Below, in pieces: positions 63,770-64,000 of a stretch of DNA of 64,000 nt. The stretch is from positions 1,116,001-1,180,000 of the forward strand of contig NC_089276.1 of assembly GCF_963678975.1 (NCBI RefSeq). The letters are read 5' to 3'. Position 1 is the stretch's first letter; every line of letters starts with the position of its first letter. The stretch is from Dysidea avara (taxonomy: Eukaryota > Porifera > Demospongiae > Dictyoceratida > Dysideidae). A program made the position numbers and the translations under genes. The notes under the pieces were generated by a model. The model searched no databases and was not told the DNA's origin. It saw nothing but the letters and a program-made list of their open reading frames with translations.

Positions 63770-63910
63770 TAGTCTCGCGTGGCCAGACCGCTTTTTCTCA
63801 GCACGGCGCTTATCGATTAAAATTATAAGCGCCTGCTCAAAAAGCAGGCGCTTATAATTTTAATCGATAAGCGCCGTGCTGAGAAAAAGCGGTCTGGCCA
63901 CGCGAGACTA
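63770..63910. mobile_element. Perfect palindromic element with target duplication
   Basis: Two 68-bp arms (63,770-63,837 and 63,843-63,910) are exact reverse complements around a CAAAA spacer. The element is flanked by an exact 10-bp repeat CAAGCAGACC (63,760-63,769 and 63,911-63,920). Size and target length fit a Mutator-like fold-back MITE; the perfect arms imply recent insertion. Confidence 0.93.
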
Positions 63911-64000
63911 CAAGCAGACCCTCGTCAATACAGCTCGTATACACGCACGACATGCTCACAAAGAATTTTCATGGTCCAAAGCTGTAGTGAATGGTCAACA

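Overview
The window looks like nuclear DNA of an invertebrate animal, most probably a sponge. It is AT-rich, with GT-AG introns, very dense non-autonomous DNA transposons (MITEs), SINE and LINE tails, long TG/CA microsatellites and many TAGCTATA-type words. The sponge placement is a weak inference from texture. The animal placement is firmer: a multi-exon membralin (TMEM259) gene and a metazoan-type SINE are present. All convincing genes lie on the minus strand.

Layout. Positions 1-18,390 and 22,010-42,235 are two tandem copies of one block of about 20 kb, separated by a spacer of about 3.6 kb. Each copy carries, in the same order, a pair of small secreted-protein genes (A 4,064-4,933 and B 8,168-9,062; A' 24,921-25,790 and B' 29,012-29,908) followed by 3' exons of membralin. 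Only the right-hand copy connects to the membralin 5' exons at 53.3-54.0 kb. The left-hand membralin copy (11.3-15.4 kb) is a partial, decayed pseudogene. Because the copies were once identical, each works as an empty-site control for insertions in the other. Several MITE, SINE and LINE insertions can be ordered after the duplication this way.

The A/B genes are the most novel content. They encode four related proteins of 248-256 residues, each with a signal peptide, a conserved SLPxxRRE start to the mature chain, five conserved cysteines, about four predicted amphipathic helices and three coding exons joined by phase-0 introns. That architecture resembles four-helix-bundle cytokines. No family was recognised from sequence, so this is a structural hypothesis. 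Between A and A' I count about 16 amino-acid-changing against 5 silent differences.

At 55.1-63.5 kb lie two tandem secreted alpha/beta-hydrolases (674 and 662 residues). Each has a GHSQGG nucleophile elbow and a C-terminal Asp/His, and resembles bacterial secreted lipase-like proteins with a DUF4785-like middle. In both, the first coding exon is only the ATG. Their central region is nearly identical in DNA while the flanks have diverged, which points to gene conversion.

The rest is intergenic and intronic DNA with hAT-like, TA-target and pogo-like MITEs, three SINE families, several 5'-truncated LINEs, fold-back elements (including a perfect 68-bp-arm palindrome with a 10-bp target duplication at 63.8 kb) and microsatellites.
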